The translations under genes and the position numbers were made by a program. A stretch of 64,000 nt of DNA from PALSA-1006 sp964532405 (GTDB lineage Bacteria; Pseudomonadota; Gammaproteobacteria; Burkholderiales; Gallionellaceae), in assembly GCA_964532405.1 (NCBI GenBank), contig CAZHIC010000007.1, positions 15,897 to 79,896 on the forward strand, read 5' to 3'. Under the pieces are notes generated by a model. It did not search any database. It had not been told where the DNA came from and saw only the letters and a list, made by a program, of their open reading frames with translations. Of this stretch, positions 1-9,939 are shown in pieces (position 1 is the stretch's first letter; the number at the start of each line of letters is the position of its first letter).

Positions 1-1
1 C

Positions 2-307
2 ACCCGCGCCATCAGCCTGGACGCCACTTACCGCAAGGACAGCGATGAGGATTTCGACGCCTATGCGGGCCTGTTGCTGGACGTGATGCAGGGCGATCCT
101 TCGCTGTTCCTGCGCATAGACGAAGTGGAAGCGGCATGGCGTGTGGTCGATCCCATTCTCAAGGTATGGGCGATGGAGCGCGACTTCATCAACACCTATC
201 CGGCGGGCAGCTGGGGGCCGCGCGGCACCTATCGTTTGTTCGATCGCGACGATCAGTTCTGGCGTCACTCTTTGAATCTTGACGGTGCGGATTTGCAGGC
301 CTACTGA
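2..307 (+). CDS. zwf: Glucose-6-phosphate 1-dehydrogenase, C-terminal part
   Basis: The reading frame is open from the left edge and ends at TGA 305-307, so only about the last 101 residues are present. They read like the conserved Zwf C-terminus: a stretch resembling DAYAGLLLDVMQGDPSLFLR, then EVEAAWRVVDPIL, and a final YPAGSWGPRG region. The family oxidises glucose-6-phosphate to 6-phosphogluconolactone with NAD(P), the entry to the oxidative pentose phosphate and Entner-Doudoroff pathways. The stop overlaps the start of glk by one base (TGATG), so the two are probably translationally coupled sugar-phosphate genes. The catalytic N-terminal part lies outside the window. Confidence 0.93.
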   Translation, partial: TRAISLDATYRKDSDEDFDAYAGLLLDVMQGDPSLFLRIDEVEAAWRVVDPILKVWAMERDFINTYPAGSWGPRGTYRLFDRDDQFWRHSLNLDGADLQAY

Positions 308-1287
308 TGCAATATTTTTTGGCAGGGGACATCGGCGGCACGAAGACCTTGTTGCAGATTTTCAAAGCAGGTGAGGCACGCGTGCCGTTGTTGTGCAAAT
401 CTTATCCCAGCGCGGGTTACGCCGGGTTGGCCGAAATCGTCGCGGAATTTCTGCGTGAGGCGAATGTGCAAGAAATTTCCTCCGCCTGTCTGGCTTTAGC
501 CGGGCCGGTCTCCGGTCGGAAAGTCACGCTGACGAATTTGCCGTGGGTCGTGGATGCGGATGCACTCTCGCTGCGTTTCAATATTCCCACAATCTCACTC
601 ATCAATGATTTTGAAGCGGTGGGATTGGGCGTGGCAGCGCTGGAGGCCCCGGATTTATTACCTCTCCAGCAAGGTGAAGTGCAGGCGCGTGGCGTGCGCA
701 TCGTGGTGGGCGCAGGCACGGGCTTGGGCGTGGCCTGGCTGACCTGGCAAGAAGGCGGTTACGCGGTACATCCCTCCGAGGGCGGGCATATCGATTTTGC
801 GCCGACCGATGAATTGCAATATGCGTTGTTGCAGTATCTGCAACAACGCCACGGGCACGTTTCCTATGAGCGCATCGTCTCCGGCCCCGGTCTGGCGGCG
901 ATCTACGAATTTTTGCACGACAGCGGTCGCGCCACGCCTTCGGCTGAATTGATCGCCGCTATGCAAGCGGGCGATGGTGCCGCTGTGATTGCGCGTTTTG
1001 CGAGCGAACAGAACGAGGCCATCGCGCGACAGGCTTTGGAGTTGTTCACGCAGATATACGGGGCGTTCGTGGGTAATGTCGCGCTGGCGGCCTTGCCGCG
1101 CGGCGGCATCTATGTGGCGGGCGGCATCGCGGCAAAGATCGCGACACAGATGCAGAGCGGCGGTTTCAAGCGCGCTTTTTTGGATAAGGGGCGTTTCCAT
1201 GATTTGCTGTCCACACTGCCGTTGTCTATTGTCACCAATCCGCAGATCGGTTTGCTGGGGGCGAGTCTGGTGGCGCAAAGGCAGTGA
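307..1287 (+). CDS. glk: Glucokinase
   Basis: A 326-residue cytoplasmic kinase of the bacterial Glk family (phosphorylates glucose to glucose-6-phosphate with ATP). The N-terminal phosphate-binding motif GDIGGTKT is at residues 7-14. A VGAGTGLGVAWL segment and the sugar-binding SEGGHIDFAP segment follow in the middle, and YVAGGIA is near the C-terminus. Length is typical for the family. The ATG overlaps the zwf stop by one base, which fits a zwf-glk operon feeding glucose-6-phosphate into the next enzyme. No ribosome binding site of its own is evident, consistent with coupling. Confidence 0.93.
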   Translation: MQYFLAGDIGGTKTLLQIFKAGEARVPLLCKSYPSAGYAGLAEIVAEFLREANVQEISSACLALAGPVSGRKVTLTNLPWVVDADALSLRFNIPTISLINDFEAVGLGVAALEAPDLLPLQQGEVQARGVRIVVGAGTGLGVAWLTWQEGGYAVHPSEGGHIDFAPTDELQYALLQYLQQRHGHVSYERIVSGPGLAAIYEFLHDSGRATPSAELIAAMQAGDGAAVIARFASEQNEAIARQALELFTQIYGAFVGNVALAALPRGGIYVAGGIAAKIATQMQSGGFKRAFLDKGRFHDLLSTLPLSIVTNPQIGLLGASLVAQRQ

Positions 1288-1413
1288 GCGATTGGCCTCG
1301 CGTTGCTTGTAACTCCGTCAGTACAGCGTGTCCCGCCAAAATCGGCTAGAATCCGCCCCTCGCGAATTCCCGCTAAACTTGGCGGGATACGTTTTTAGCA
1401 GACAGATAACCTC

Positions 1414-3207
<1,794 letters not shown>

Positions 3208-3219
3208 ACGGGAACTGAA

Positions 3220-4023
3220 ATGGACTTTGCTTTAATCATGTTTTCTTTGCTGCTGGTGACAGGCGGCATCTGGCTGTTGGATAAATTCGTGTTGCAGCCC
3301 AAGCGCGTGGCGGAGACTGCCGAGCCTTGGTGGGTCGAATACGCCAAGAGCTTCTTCCCCGTCATTTTGGCGGTGTTTTTGTTGCGCTCATTTTTGGTTG
3401 AGCCGTTCAAAATACCCTCCGGTTCGATGATTCCGACGCTGCAAGTGGGCGATTTTATTCTGGTGAATAAATTCACGTTCGGTATTCGTCTGCCGATCAT
3501 CAATCAAAAAATCGTGCAGATCAACGACCCCAAGCGCGGCGATGTGATGGTGTTCCATTACCCGGAGAATCCATCGGTGGACTACATTAAGCGCGTGGTC
3601 GGATTACCCGGCGATACGGTTGTTTACCGTAACAAAAAGCTATGGATCAACGGGGCTGAGCAAACGCAGCAGCATGATGGCGATTATAATTATGTCGAGA
3701 GCGGCTTGAGTTTCGTCCACACTGAACGCTCCAATGAAGACTTGAGCGGGCATGTGCATCCGATCCTAGTGAATCCCGAGATGCCTTCGGTACACTTGGG
3801 TAGTGTCGCCGAATTTCCGCAGATCGAGAATTGCCGCTATAGCTTGGCAGAGGTAAGCTGCAAAGTTCCAGAGGGGCACTATTTCATGATGGGCGATAAT
3901 CGCGACAATAGCCGCGATAGCCGTTATTGGGGTTTCGTACCCGACAAGATGATCGTGGGCAAAGCCTTTTTTATCTGGATGAATTTTGGTGATTTGAAGC
4001 GCATTGGTTTGTCGATTAACTAA
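3220..4023 (+). CDS. lepB: Signal peptidase I
   Basis: A 267-residue inner-membrane serine protease that removes signal peptides from exported proteins. Two N-terminal membrane segments are visible (about residues 3-20 and 43-60). They are followed by the box B motif IPSGSMIPTL, whose second serine (about Ser69) is the catalytic nucleophile. The box D motif YIKRVVGLPGD carries the general-base lysine, and the box E motif is GDNRDNSRDSRYWGFVP. A long extracytoplasmic loop lies between D and E. The start lies 12 bases after lepA behind a modest GGGAACTG region. Placement between lepA and rnc is the normal proteobacterial arrangement. Confidence 0.96.
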   Translation: MDFALIMFSLLLVTGGIWLLDKFVLQPKRVAETAEPWWVEYAKSFFPVILAVFLLRSFLVEPFKIPSGSMIPTLQVGDFILVNKFTFGIRLPIINQKIVQINDPKRGDVMVFHYPENPSVDYIKRVVGLPGDTVVYRNKKLWINGAEQTQQHDGDYNYVESGLSFVHTERSNEDLSGHVHPILVNPEMPSVHLGSVAEFPQIENCRYSLAEVSCKVPEGHYFMMGDNRDNSRDSRYWGFVPDKMIVGKAFFIWMNFGDLKRIGLSIN

Positions 4024-4042
4024 ACGGGCACAAGGAGCGATA

Positions 4043-4411
4043 ATGAAAGCAGGCATAAACACACAACGCGGCATGAGCATGACCGGGATTATTCTGATTA
4101 TTGCGGGTTTTCTATTCGTCGCCATTCTGGGGATGAAACTTATTCCCGCCTATATGCACAGCGCGCAGATCGAGCATATATTCAAGGTAATCGTGAATGA
4201 TCCTGAAATGCAGAACGCCGCCGTCAAAGACATTCGCGCTTCCTATGCCAAGCGCGCCACGATGGACTACATCACCAACATCACCGCCGAGGATATCGAG
4301 GTGAGCAAGGACGGCGGAAGCCTTACCCTGAGTGCCAGTTATACGGTGAAGATTCCGGTGACCGGCAATATCAGTCTGGTGCTTGAGTTCAATCCGAGTA
4401 GCACCAAATAA
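4043..4411 (+). CDS. DUF4845 small inner-membrane protein
   Basis: A 122-residue protein with an N-terminal RGMS turn and one membrane helix at about residues 11-30 (MTGIILIIAGFLFVAILGMK), then a soluble domain predicted to face the periplasm. The ATG at 4043 was chosen because AAGGAG lies a few bases upstream; an in-frame extension upstream has no such site. Proteins of this size and topology between lepB and rnc are annotated as DUF4845 in many betaproteobacteria. The N-terminus resembles a type IV pilin-like anchor, but a GFTLIE-type processing motif is not clear. Function is unknown; the operon position suggests co-expression with the export and RNA-processing genes. Confidence 0.85.
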   Translation: MKAGINTQRGMSMTGIILIIAGFLFVAILGMKLIPAYMHSAQIEHIFKVIVNDPEMQNAAVKDIRASYAKRATMDYITNITAEDIEVSKDGGSLTLSASYTVKIPVTGNISLVLEFNPSSTK

Positions 4412-4418
4412 TCAGCCC

Positions 4419-5096
4419 ATGGATCGAGAGTCGTTGTGTCGGCAGATAGGTTATCAATTTGCGCGACCGCAATTGCTGCAAAAAGCACTGACGCACCGCA
4501 GCCATAGTGCGGCGCATTACGAGCGTTTGGAGTTTTTGGGCGACAGCGTATTGAACTGCGCGATCGCTAAATATCTTTACGATCAGCATCCCGACCTGCC
4601 GGAAGGCGACTTATCCCGGTTGCGCTCGAATCTGGTCAATCAGCAGACGCTGTTCGCTTTGGCGCAAGGTTTGAATCTGGGCGAGTTGCTGTTGCTCGGC
4701 GAGGGCGAGCGCAAAAGTGCCGGTTTCCGCCGTCCTTCTATACTCGCCGATGCAATGGAAGCCCTGTTCGGTGCGATCTTTATGGACTCGGATTTCGCCG
4801 CCGCCGAACAGGTCGTGTTGCGCCTGTATGTGCCCTTCATAGCGCAGATGGATGTACAGAGTTTGGGAAAAGACGCCAAGACCCAGTTGCAGGAGTATTT
4901 GCAAGCACGCAAACTGGCTCTGCCCAAGTATGCAGTGGTCGCCACCCAGGGCGAGGCGCATGCGCAACTATTTGTGGTTGAATGCGACATCGCCGAAATG
5001 AAAATCACCACGCGCGGCGAAGGCAGCAGCCGCCGCATCGCCGAACAAGCCGCAGCCGAAGCTGCCTATAACTTACTGAACAAAACGAAATCATGA
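4419..5096 (+). CDS. rnc: Ribonuclease III
   Basis: A 225-residue double-strand-specific endoribonuclease that processes rRNA precursors and some mRNAs. The catalytic signature ERLEFLGDSVLNCAIAKYL is near residues 38-56, and the second acidic metal site (DAMEALFGAIF) is near residues 110-120. A C-terminal dsRNA-binding domain follows (starting near DAKTQLQEYLQ and ending EQAAAEAAYNLL). ATG 4419 was taken as start because a TTG-initiated longer form would overlap the preceding gene. No strong Shine-Dalgarno sequence precedes it, so coupling to DUF4845 translation is likely. The stop overlaps the era start by four bases (ATGA). Confidence 0.96.
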   Translation: MDRESLCRQIGYQFARPQLLQKALTHRSHSAAHYERLEFLGDSVLNCAIAKYLYDQHPDLPEGDLSRLRSNLVNQQTLFALAQGLNLGELLLLGEGERKSAGFRRPSILADAMEALFGAIFMDSDFAAAEQVVLRLYVPFIAQMDVQSLGKDAKTQLQEYLQARKLALPKYAVVATQGEAHAQLFVVECDIAEMKITTRGEGSSRRIAEQAAAEAAYNLLNKTKS

Positions 5097-5989
5097 CCGA
5101 TACTCCCCACACTTTTCACAGCGGCTTCATTGCCATCGTCGGGCGTCCCAACGTGGGCAAATCCACGCTGCTCAACCACCTCATCGGGCAGAAGATCAGC
5201 ATCACTTCGCGCAAGGCGCAAACCACGCGCCATCGCATCACCGGCATTCTCACCGAAGAGCAGGCGCAATTCGTTTTCGTCGATACGCCGGGCTTTCAGA
5301 CCCAGCATCTGAACACGCTGAACAAAGGCCTCAACAAAGTGGTGACCAGCAGTTTGCGCGACGTCAACGTCGTGCTGTTCGTCATCGAGGCGCGCCACTT
5401 CGACGAACGCGACCGCCAAGTGATGAACCTGTTGCCCACCCACATCCCCGTCCTGTTGGTCATCAACAAAGTGGACAACATGGAGAACAAAAGCGAGTTA
5501 TTGCCGTTCATCCAAGACATTGCCAAAGAGCACCATTTTGCGGCCATCGTGCCGGTGAGTGCCAAGCATGACAGTCAACTCGACACTCTGCTGGAGGCGA
5601 TTCGTCCCTATCTGCCGGAAGGCGAAAAAATATATCCAGAAGACGAAGTGACTGACCGCAATGAACGTTTCCTCGCGGCAGAAATCGTGCGCGAAAAAGT
5701 ATTCCGCTTTACCGGGGAGGAGCTGCCTTACTCCGTGAGCGTGGTGATCGAGCAATTCAAAATGGACGGAAAAATGCGCCGCATCCATGCCGCCATCCTC
5801 GTGGACAAAGATGCGCACAAAGCCATGCTCATCGGTGCCAAAGGCGAAAAACTCAAAGAGATCGCCACCCAAGCGCGTCTCGATATGGAAAAACTGTTCG
5901 ACGGAAAAGTCTATCTGGAAGTGTGGATCAAAGTGCGCAGCGGCTGGGCCGATAGCCCGCAGATGCTGAAATCATTGGGCTACGAATAA
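5093..5989 (+). CDS. era: GTPase Era, 16S rRNA maturation factor
   Basis: A 298-residue GTPase with the P-loop GRPNVGKSTLLN, the switch region QTTRHRITGI, DTPGFQ (G3) and NKVD (G4). A C-terminal KH RNA-binding domain contains the GAKGEKLKEIA loop. Era binds the 3' end of 16S rRNA and assists 30S assembly. It overlaps rnc by four bases (ATGA), the standard coupling. In many betaproteobacteria recO, pdxJ and acpS follow; here the next sequence is repeat DNA and a broken restriction-modification gene, so the cluster is interrupted. Confidence 0.97.
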   Translation: MTDTPHTFHSGFIAIVGRPNVGKSTLLNHLIGQKISITSRKAQTTRHRITGILTEEQAQFVFVDTPGFQTQHLNTLNKGLNKVVTSSLRDVNVVLFVIEARHFDERDRQVMNLLPTHIPVLLVINKVDNMENKSELLPFIQDIAKEHHFAAIVPVSAKHDSQLDTLLEAIRPYLPEGEKIYPEDEVTDRNERFLAAEIVREKVFRFTGEELPYSVSVVIEQFKMDGKMRRIHAAILVDKDAHKAMLIGAKGEKLKEIATQARLDMEKLFDGKVYLEVWIKVRSGWADSPQMLKSLGYE

Positions 5990-5993
5990 GCCC

Positions 5994-6057
5994 CGTCATT
6001 CCGGCGTAGGCCGGAAACCCGCAGTTGTAGGTTGGGTGGAGCGTAGCGATACCCAAC
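5994..6057. repeat. Two short palindromic intergenic repeats after era
   Basis: The first unit contains TTCCGGCGTAGGCCGGAA, a 7 bp stem with a short loop. The second runs from GTAGGTTGGGTGG to ATACCCAACA, pairing TTGGGT with ACCCAA. Both resemble dispersed repeat types common in environmental proteobacteria. They mark the left edge of the accessory island and could also weaken transcription leaving era, although no T-run follows. Confidence 0.6.
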
Positions 6058-6711
6058 ATTTGAGGCCGAAACTTGACCAACAGGCTAAGGAGTAACTCGC
6101 TAGTTCATCGCAAAATGGCAAGGCAGCACACTCAACGAGCGACAAAGCTATCAAGCGCATTTTGCCGACCTGTGCGCCTTGGTCGGTGCCGAGACACCAA
6201 CTCCCGCCAGCGCGGACAACTACTGTTACGAACGCGGTGTCGCCAAGACGGGCAGCAAACATGGCTGGGCGGACGTGTGGAAGCGCGGCTGTTTCGCCAT
6301 CGAATACAAAGCGCCGGATCACAATCTAGATGCCGCGCTCAAACAACTGATGACCTACGCGCTGGCGCTGGACAACCCGCCGCTGCTGGTGGTGTGCGAC
6401 ACACAGATCATCCAGATACACACTCACTTCACCAACGCACCCAGCGAAATTCACACCATCGCGCTGCAAGACCTAGCCTTACAAACCAACCTCGACAAGT
6501 TGCGCTGGCTTTTCACCGCACCCGACAAATTTCATCCGCAGCGCACTATCGCGCAGATCACCGAAGAGGCCGCAGGCAAATTCGCCGCCCTCGCGCAGTC
6601 GTTGAATGGCAGAGGCCATGCCCCGCCTGCGGCAGCGGAAACTTTCTCTATCTTGCGCTGCGTGCCTTAAAAGACCTCGAACACAAAGCCAACCTCGAGT
6701 GCGCTTCTTGT

Positions 6712-6760
6712 GGAGTGCAGCGACGTGTCGCTGCAAAGCGCAGTCGAGACTGCGCACTCC
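6712..6760. repeat. Double stem-loop palindromic repeat
   Basis: Outer arms GGAGTGC and GCACTCC enclose two perfect palindromes: GCAGCGACGTGTCGCTGC (6717-6734) and GCGCAGTCGAGACTGCGC (6738-6755). The element sits inside the broken methyltransferase, where family members would have the region between motif I and NPPF, so it probably arrived with or after the deletion. Confidence 0.7.
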
Positions 6761-6797
6761 AAACATAACAGCGCTACAGGGAGCGAGCCACGTATGA

Positions 6798-6835
6798 ACT
6801 CCTCCCCTGACAAGGGGAGGCTGGGAGGGGTTGAG
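6798..6835. repeat. REP-like palindrome (CTCCCCTGACAAGGGGAGG type)
   Basis: CTCCCCTGACAAGGGGAG forms a stem and is followed by CTGGGAGGGG. The same family recurs at about 26570, 37409, 41141, 41260 and 48758 in this window. Here it lies within the open part of the broken methyltransferase and is read in frame. Confidence 0.65.
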
Positions 6836-7199
6836 GTTTCTGAAGCGCAATGGCCCACCGTCGATGCCATCATCGGCAATCCGCCTTTCCTAGGCGACAA
6901 AAAAATGCACGGCGAATTAGGTGATGACTACACCGAAGCCCTGCGCAAATGCTACGCAGAGCGTGTGCCGGGCGGCGCAGACTTGGTCACCTACTGGTTT
7001 GAGAAAGCACGCGCACAGATCGAAGCGGACAAGTGCCTGCGCGCCGGATTGGTTGCCACCAACTCGCTACGGCAAAAGCGCAACCGCCCGGTGTTGGAAC
7101 GTATATTGGAGAGTGGGAATATTTTCAATGCGTGGAGCGATGAGGAATGGATTAACGAAGGCGCAGCGGTGCGCGTATCGCTGGTGTGTTTTGATGTTA

Positions 7200-7241
7200 C
7201 CCCTCGCCCGCAGGCGGGAGAGGGGCAAGGGGAGAGGGTCT
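7200..7241. repeat. REP-like palindrome inside the methyltransferase relic
   Basis: A CCCTCGCCCGCAGGCGGGAGAGGG palindrome followed by CAAGGGGAGAGGG. It adds residues rich in Gly, Glu and Arg to the reading frame without breaking it. It belongs to the same broad CCCTCxCCC repeat type as the other copies in this window. Confidence 0.6.
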
Positions 7242-7952
7242 GCATTCTCAACGGAGCGCCTGTCACCACCATCCATGCCGACCTCACCGCAGGCGGCAAT
7301 GGCGGGAGCGACTTGACGAGTGCGCAGCCGCTCAAACAAAACGCTGGATGGTCATACTTCGGCTTATGTCTGGCAGGCGCTTTCAAAGTCCCGAGTGAAA
7401 TAGCACAAGCTTTGCTCAAGCTGCCCAACCCGCATGGCAAGCCGAACTCGGATGTGCTGCTTCCCATCTACAACGGCTCCGACATCACGCGCCGCTGGGC
7501 GGGCGATTGGGTGATCGACTTTGCCCTGCTGGATGAACAGCAAGCCGCACTATACGAAGCACCGTTCGCCTACGTGGTGGAGCACGTCAAGCCTGTGCGC
7601 GCCAGCAACCGCGAAGCGTCGCGCGCCGAAAAATGGTGGCGGCATGGCAGAGCGCGTCCAGAACTGCGCAGCAAACTTGCCAGTCTGCAACGCTACATCG
7701 CCACACCGGAAACGGCCAAGCATCGCTTCTTCGTCAGCTTCCCGATCAGCGTCGCGCCGGAACACAGCCTCATCGTCATCCCTGTGGATAGCGATGCAGT
7801 GTTCGGCCTCTTGTCCTCGCGTCTGCATACCGTTTGGGCGTTAGCCAAAGGCGGGCGCATGGGAATGGGCAACGACCCGCGCTACAACTCCTCGCTTATT
7901 TTCGATACTTTTCCATTCCCCGAAGGGCTAGCTCCCGCCGATACCATTCCCT

Positions 7953-8051
7953 CCGTTCGCCCTGAGCTTGTCGAAGGGTGTACGGACGCGCAACCCGTTC
8001 ATGCCGCTTCGACTAGCTCTGGACAGGCTTCGACAAGCTCAGCACGAACGG
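7953..8051. repeat. CCTGAGCTTGTCGAAGG-type dispersed repeat, two facing copies
   Basis: The left copy reads CCGTTCGCCCTGAGCTTGTC followed by GAAGG. The right part carries TTCGACTAGCTCTGGACAGG and the inverse TTCGACAAGCTCAGCACGAA followed by CGG. This is a repeat family widespread in proteobacterial genomes, giving protein translations such as RPELVEG and STSSARTGE. It stays in frame in the methyltransferase relic. Related copies lie near 58990-59022 (inside the IS4 transposase relic) and near 61141-61160. Confidence 0.75.
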
Positions 8052-8390
8052 GGGAACGTGATGCGATTGTCGCCGCCGCACAAGCATTGAGCCAACTCCG
8101 TGACAACTGGCTCAATCCACCCGAATGGACAGATTGGGTGCGCACATCCGAAGAAGAAAAAGCAGGCTATCCCTTGCGCCCCGTTGCCAAACCCGGACAC
8201 GAAGCCGACCTGAAAAAACGCACCCTCACCAACCTCTACAATGCCCGCCCCGCATGGCTGGACAATGCACACAAAACGTTGGATGCCGCTGTCGCCAAGG
8301 CTTACGGCTGGAACGACTACACGCCGGAAATGCCGGATGAGGAAGTTTTGCGGCGGTTGTTGGCGTTGAATTTGGCACGCTAGGTTTCCT

Positions 8391-9149
8391 ATGAAATTCA
8401 GAGACATCACAGTTGGCGCGTATTCAAGGCTACACGAGCTGATTGCTTCGCGTAGTGAGCCTCCGTGCGTGCCATTTCTAGGGTACGAGTATCCGAAAGA
8501 CCAGCCAGATTTCATCTATGGCTGGCAAGAGCAGGATTTCACGCGAGAGCTTGTTAATGCCTTCAATCAGTACGCCCTTTGGGTAGGTCGAGTTGGATTA
8601 TGAGAGGAGGTATTGCGCGACTACTCGGAGGACGAAGTTCTTGAACTTCGTCTTGAATTCACAACGCTCCCTCTTGATTACTGCCTTTCTTTCCCACAAA
8701 AATTTAAGTCTCGAATCGTCTACTGTGCGACTCATCTGTGCTACATGAAGGGAGTCGCCGAAAATCTTGTATCGAAGGAGTGTGCTCGCCCTGACGATAA
8801 AATAAATATGGGTGCCTTGGTCGATGTTGCGAAGCATTGGTCTTCAGGCGCAAAGCTTATAGCAACATTAGGAGATATTGACGCACAGCAATATCGTGAA
8901 TCCACGGACAACTATCGCAACAAGGCACAACACCGTCATCCGCAACGGCTGGACTACGGCCATACAACAAATGTTGTACAAAGTTTTCCGCCCGGCTATT
9001 CCGTTAGTTATACCTTCGGTGAGTCCCCTCCGTTGGTTACCAGCGATGCCTTGCCTATCTTGGCGGCGGAAGCGGATCGTATGAGAGCTGTTTTCTTTGC
9101 ATATAGGGCTTTGGTTGATGAGCACGGTAGTATCAAAAGTAAAGCCTAA
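8391..9149 (+). pseudogene. Unknown protein with HEPN-like RNxxxH motif, split by in-frame TGA
   Basis: Two open stretches, 8391-8603 (70 codons) and 8604-9149, lie in the same frame, separated only by TGA 8601-8603. Read through, they give one protein of about 251 residues with no signal peptide. A TTG at 8613 could start the second part, but AGGAGG is only two bases upstream, which is too close, so a nonsense mutation is the simpler reading. The C-terminal half contains YRNKAQHRHP; the R-N-x3-H pattern is the hallmark of HEPN RNases found in toxin and abortive-infection proteins. I do not recognise the family as a whole, so HEPN is a suggestion only. It starts 8 bases after the methyltransferase relic, as accessory defence genes often do. 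Confidence 0.5.
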
Positions 9150-9221
9150 TCCATTTTACAAACACTGCCGCAACAATAATATGTATTGCCGCTAATCCCA
9201 AAACGGGACTGAAATGCGCCT

Positions 9222-9524
9222 ATGCGTGTGATCACCCTATCAACCCTTAAAGCCTTTTGGGAAAACAATCCGAGTCATCTGGATGCACGCGAGCCGTGCC
9301 TCGCGTGGTATCGGCAAGTGCTAGTAGCTGATTGGGCTTCACCCGCTGCGGTGAAGGGGAGCTTTGGTAATGCCAGCATTCTTAAAGACGGGTGGGGGGT
9401 GTTCAACATCGCAGGTAACAAATACCGGCTGGTGGTGTGAATCAATTACACTTACCGTGTAATGTATGTTCGCTTCATCGGCACACACAAGCAGTATGAC
9501 GCGATAGATGCGCAAACGATATGA
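9222..9524 (+). pseudogene. higB: HigB-type mRNA interferase toxin, interrupted by in-frame TGA
   Basis: From ATG 9222 the frame encodes a HigB/RelE-superfamily toxin: LKAFWENNPSHL, CLAWYRQVLVADW, then NASILKDGWGVFNIAGNKYR. TGA at 9438-9440 follows RLVV. Directly after it, in the same frame, the expected C-terminus continues (INYTYRVMYVRFIGTHKQYD) to a natural stop at 9522-9524. The intact family is about 95-105 residues, and the missing tail carries conserved parts of the RNase fold. The truncated 72-residue product should therefore be inactive unless TGA is read through. The antitoxin gene follows 9 bases later. Confidence 0.85.
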
Positions 9525-9533
9525 GGTGCAAAT

Positions 9534-9908
9534 ATGGACATTAAACCAATCAAGACCAAGGCGGATTACCGTGCCGCCCTCAAAGATATTGAGGGATTGA
9601 TGACGGCGCGCGCCAATACGCCGGAAGGCGAGCGGCTGGATGTGCTGGTGACGCTGGTGGAAGCATACGAACGCAAGCATTATCCAATGGAGTTGCCCGA
9701 TCCGATTGAGGCGATCAAGTGCCGCATGGAAAGCTTGGGGCTGAAGCCGAAAGATTTACAGCCGATGATCGGTGGACTGAATCGCGTGTATGAGGTGCTG
9801 GCTTACACGCGCCCGCTGACGCTGCCGATGATTCGCCGTTTGCATGAAGGGCTGGGCATTCCGGCGGAATGTTTGATTAAATCGTCACAGCATCAGCAGG
9901 CGGCTTGA
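9534..9908 (+). CDS. higA: HigA-type antitoxin, HTH DNA-binding
   Basis: A 124-residue protein of the HigA antitoxin group. The N-terminal part (residues 1-55, PIKTKADYRAALKDIEGLM) is the toxin-contacting region. The C-terminal XRE-type helix-turn-helix spans about residues 60-115, with SLGLKPKDLQPMIGGLNRVY as the HTH and PLTLPMIRRLHEGLGIP after it. In this family the toxin precedes the antitoxin, as here, and HigA represses the pair through the HTH. GAGGTGCAAAT lies just before the ATG. The gene is intact although its partner toxin has an in-frame TGA, so it may persist as an orphan regulator. Confidence 0.85.
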   Translation: MDIKPIKTKADYRAALKDIEGLMTARANTPEGERLDVLVTLVEAYERKHYPMELPDPIEAIKCRMESLGLKPKDLQPMIGGLNRVYEVLAYTRPLTLPMIRRLHEGLGIPAECLIKSSQHQQAA

Positions 9909-9939
9909 CTGAGATTTTCCGGCAATCCGGTCTTTGGGT

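Larger units (their letters stand above)
6104..8383 (+). pseudogene. Broken MmeI-like/type IIG restriction-modification DNA methyltransferase
   Basis: The pieces read as one decayed gene. In one frame from 6104, right after a TAG, the sequence gives FIAKWQGSTLNERQSYQAHF and the conserved GWADVWKRGCFAIEYKAPDH region, down to LAQSLNGRGH near 6620. In another frame the methyltransferase motif I block PACGSGNFLYLALRALKDLE follows immediately (about 6625-6690). Intact family members have a few hundred residues between these points, so a large internal deletion with a frameshift is inferred. A third stretch from about 6710 runs through palindromic repeats into DAIIGNPPFLGDKK (catalytic motif IV, NPPF). 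It continues through the target-recognition part to the normal-looking end RRLLALNLAR. The start codon region is also missing. The intact family modifies and usually cuts DNA; this copy should be inactive. Confidence 0.82.

Noticed and set aside
6073..6768. A 231-codon + strand frame across the R-M relic start
   Set aside because: Only its 3' part (PACGSGNFLYLA block) is real relic sequence; the first two thirds are a shadow of the N-terminal methyltransferase frame.
8601..9440. Genome-wide recoding of TGA (for example selenocysteine) to explain two in-frame TGAs
   Set aside because: Many core genes here end normally in TGA, no SECIS-like hairpin was identified after either codon, and neither position matches a known selenoprotein; simple nonsense mutation is more likely.
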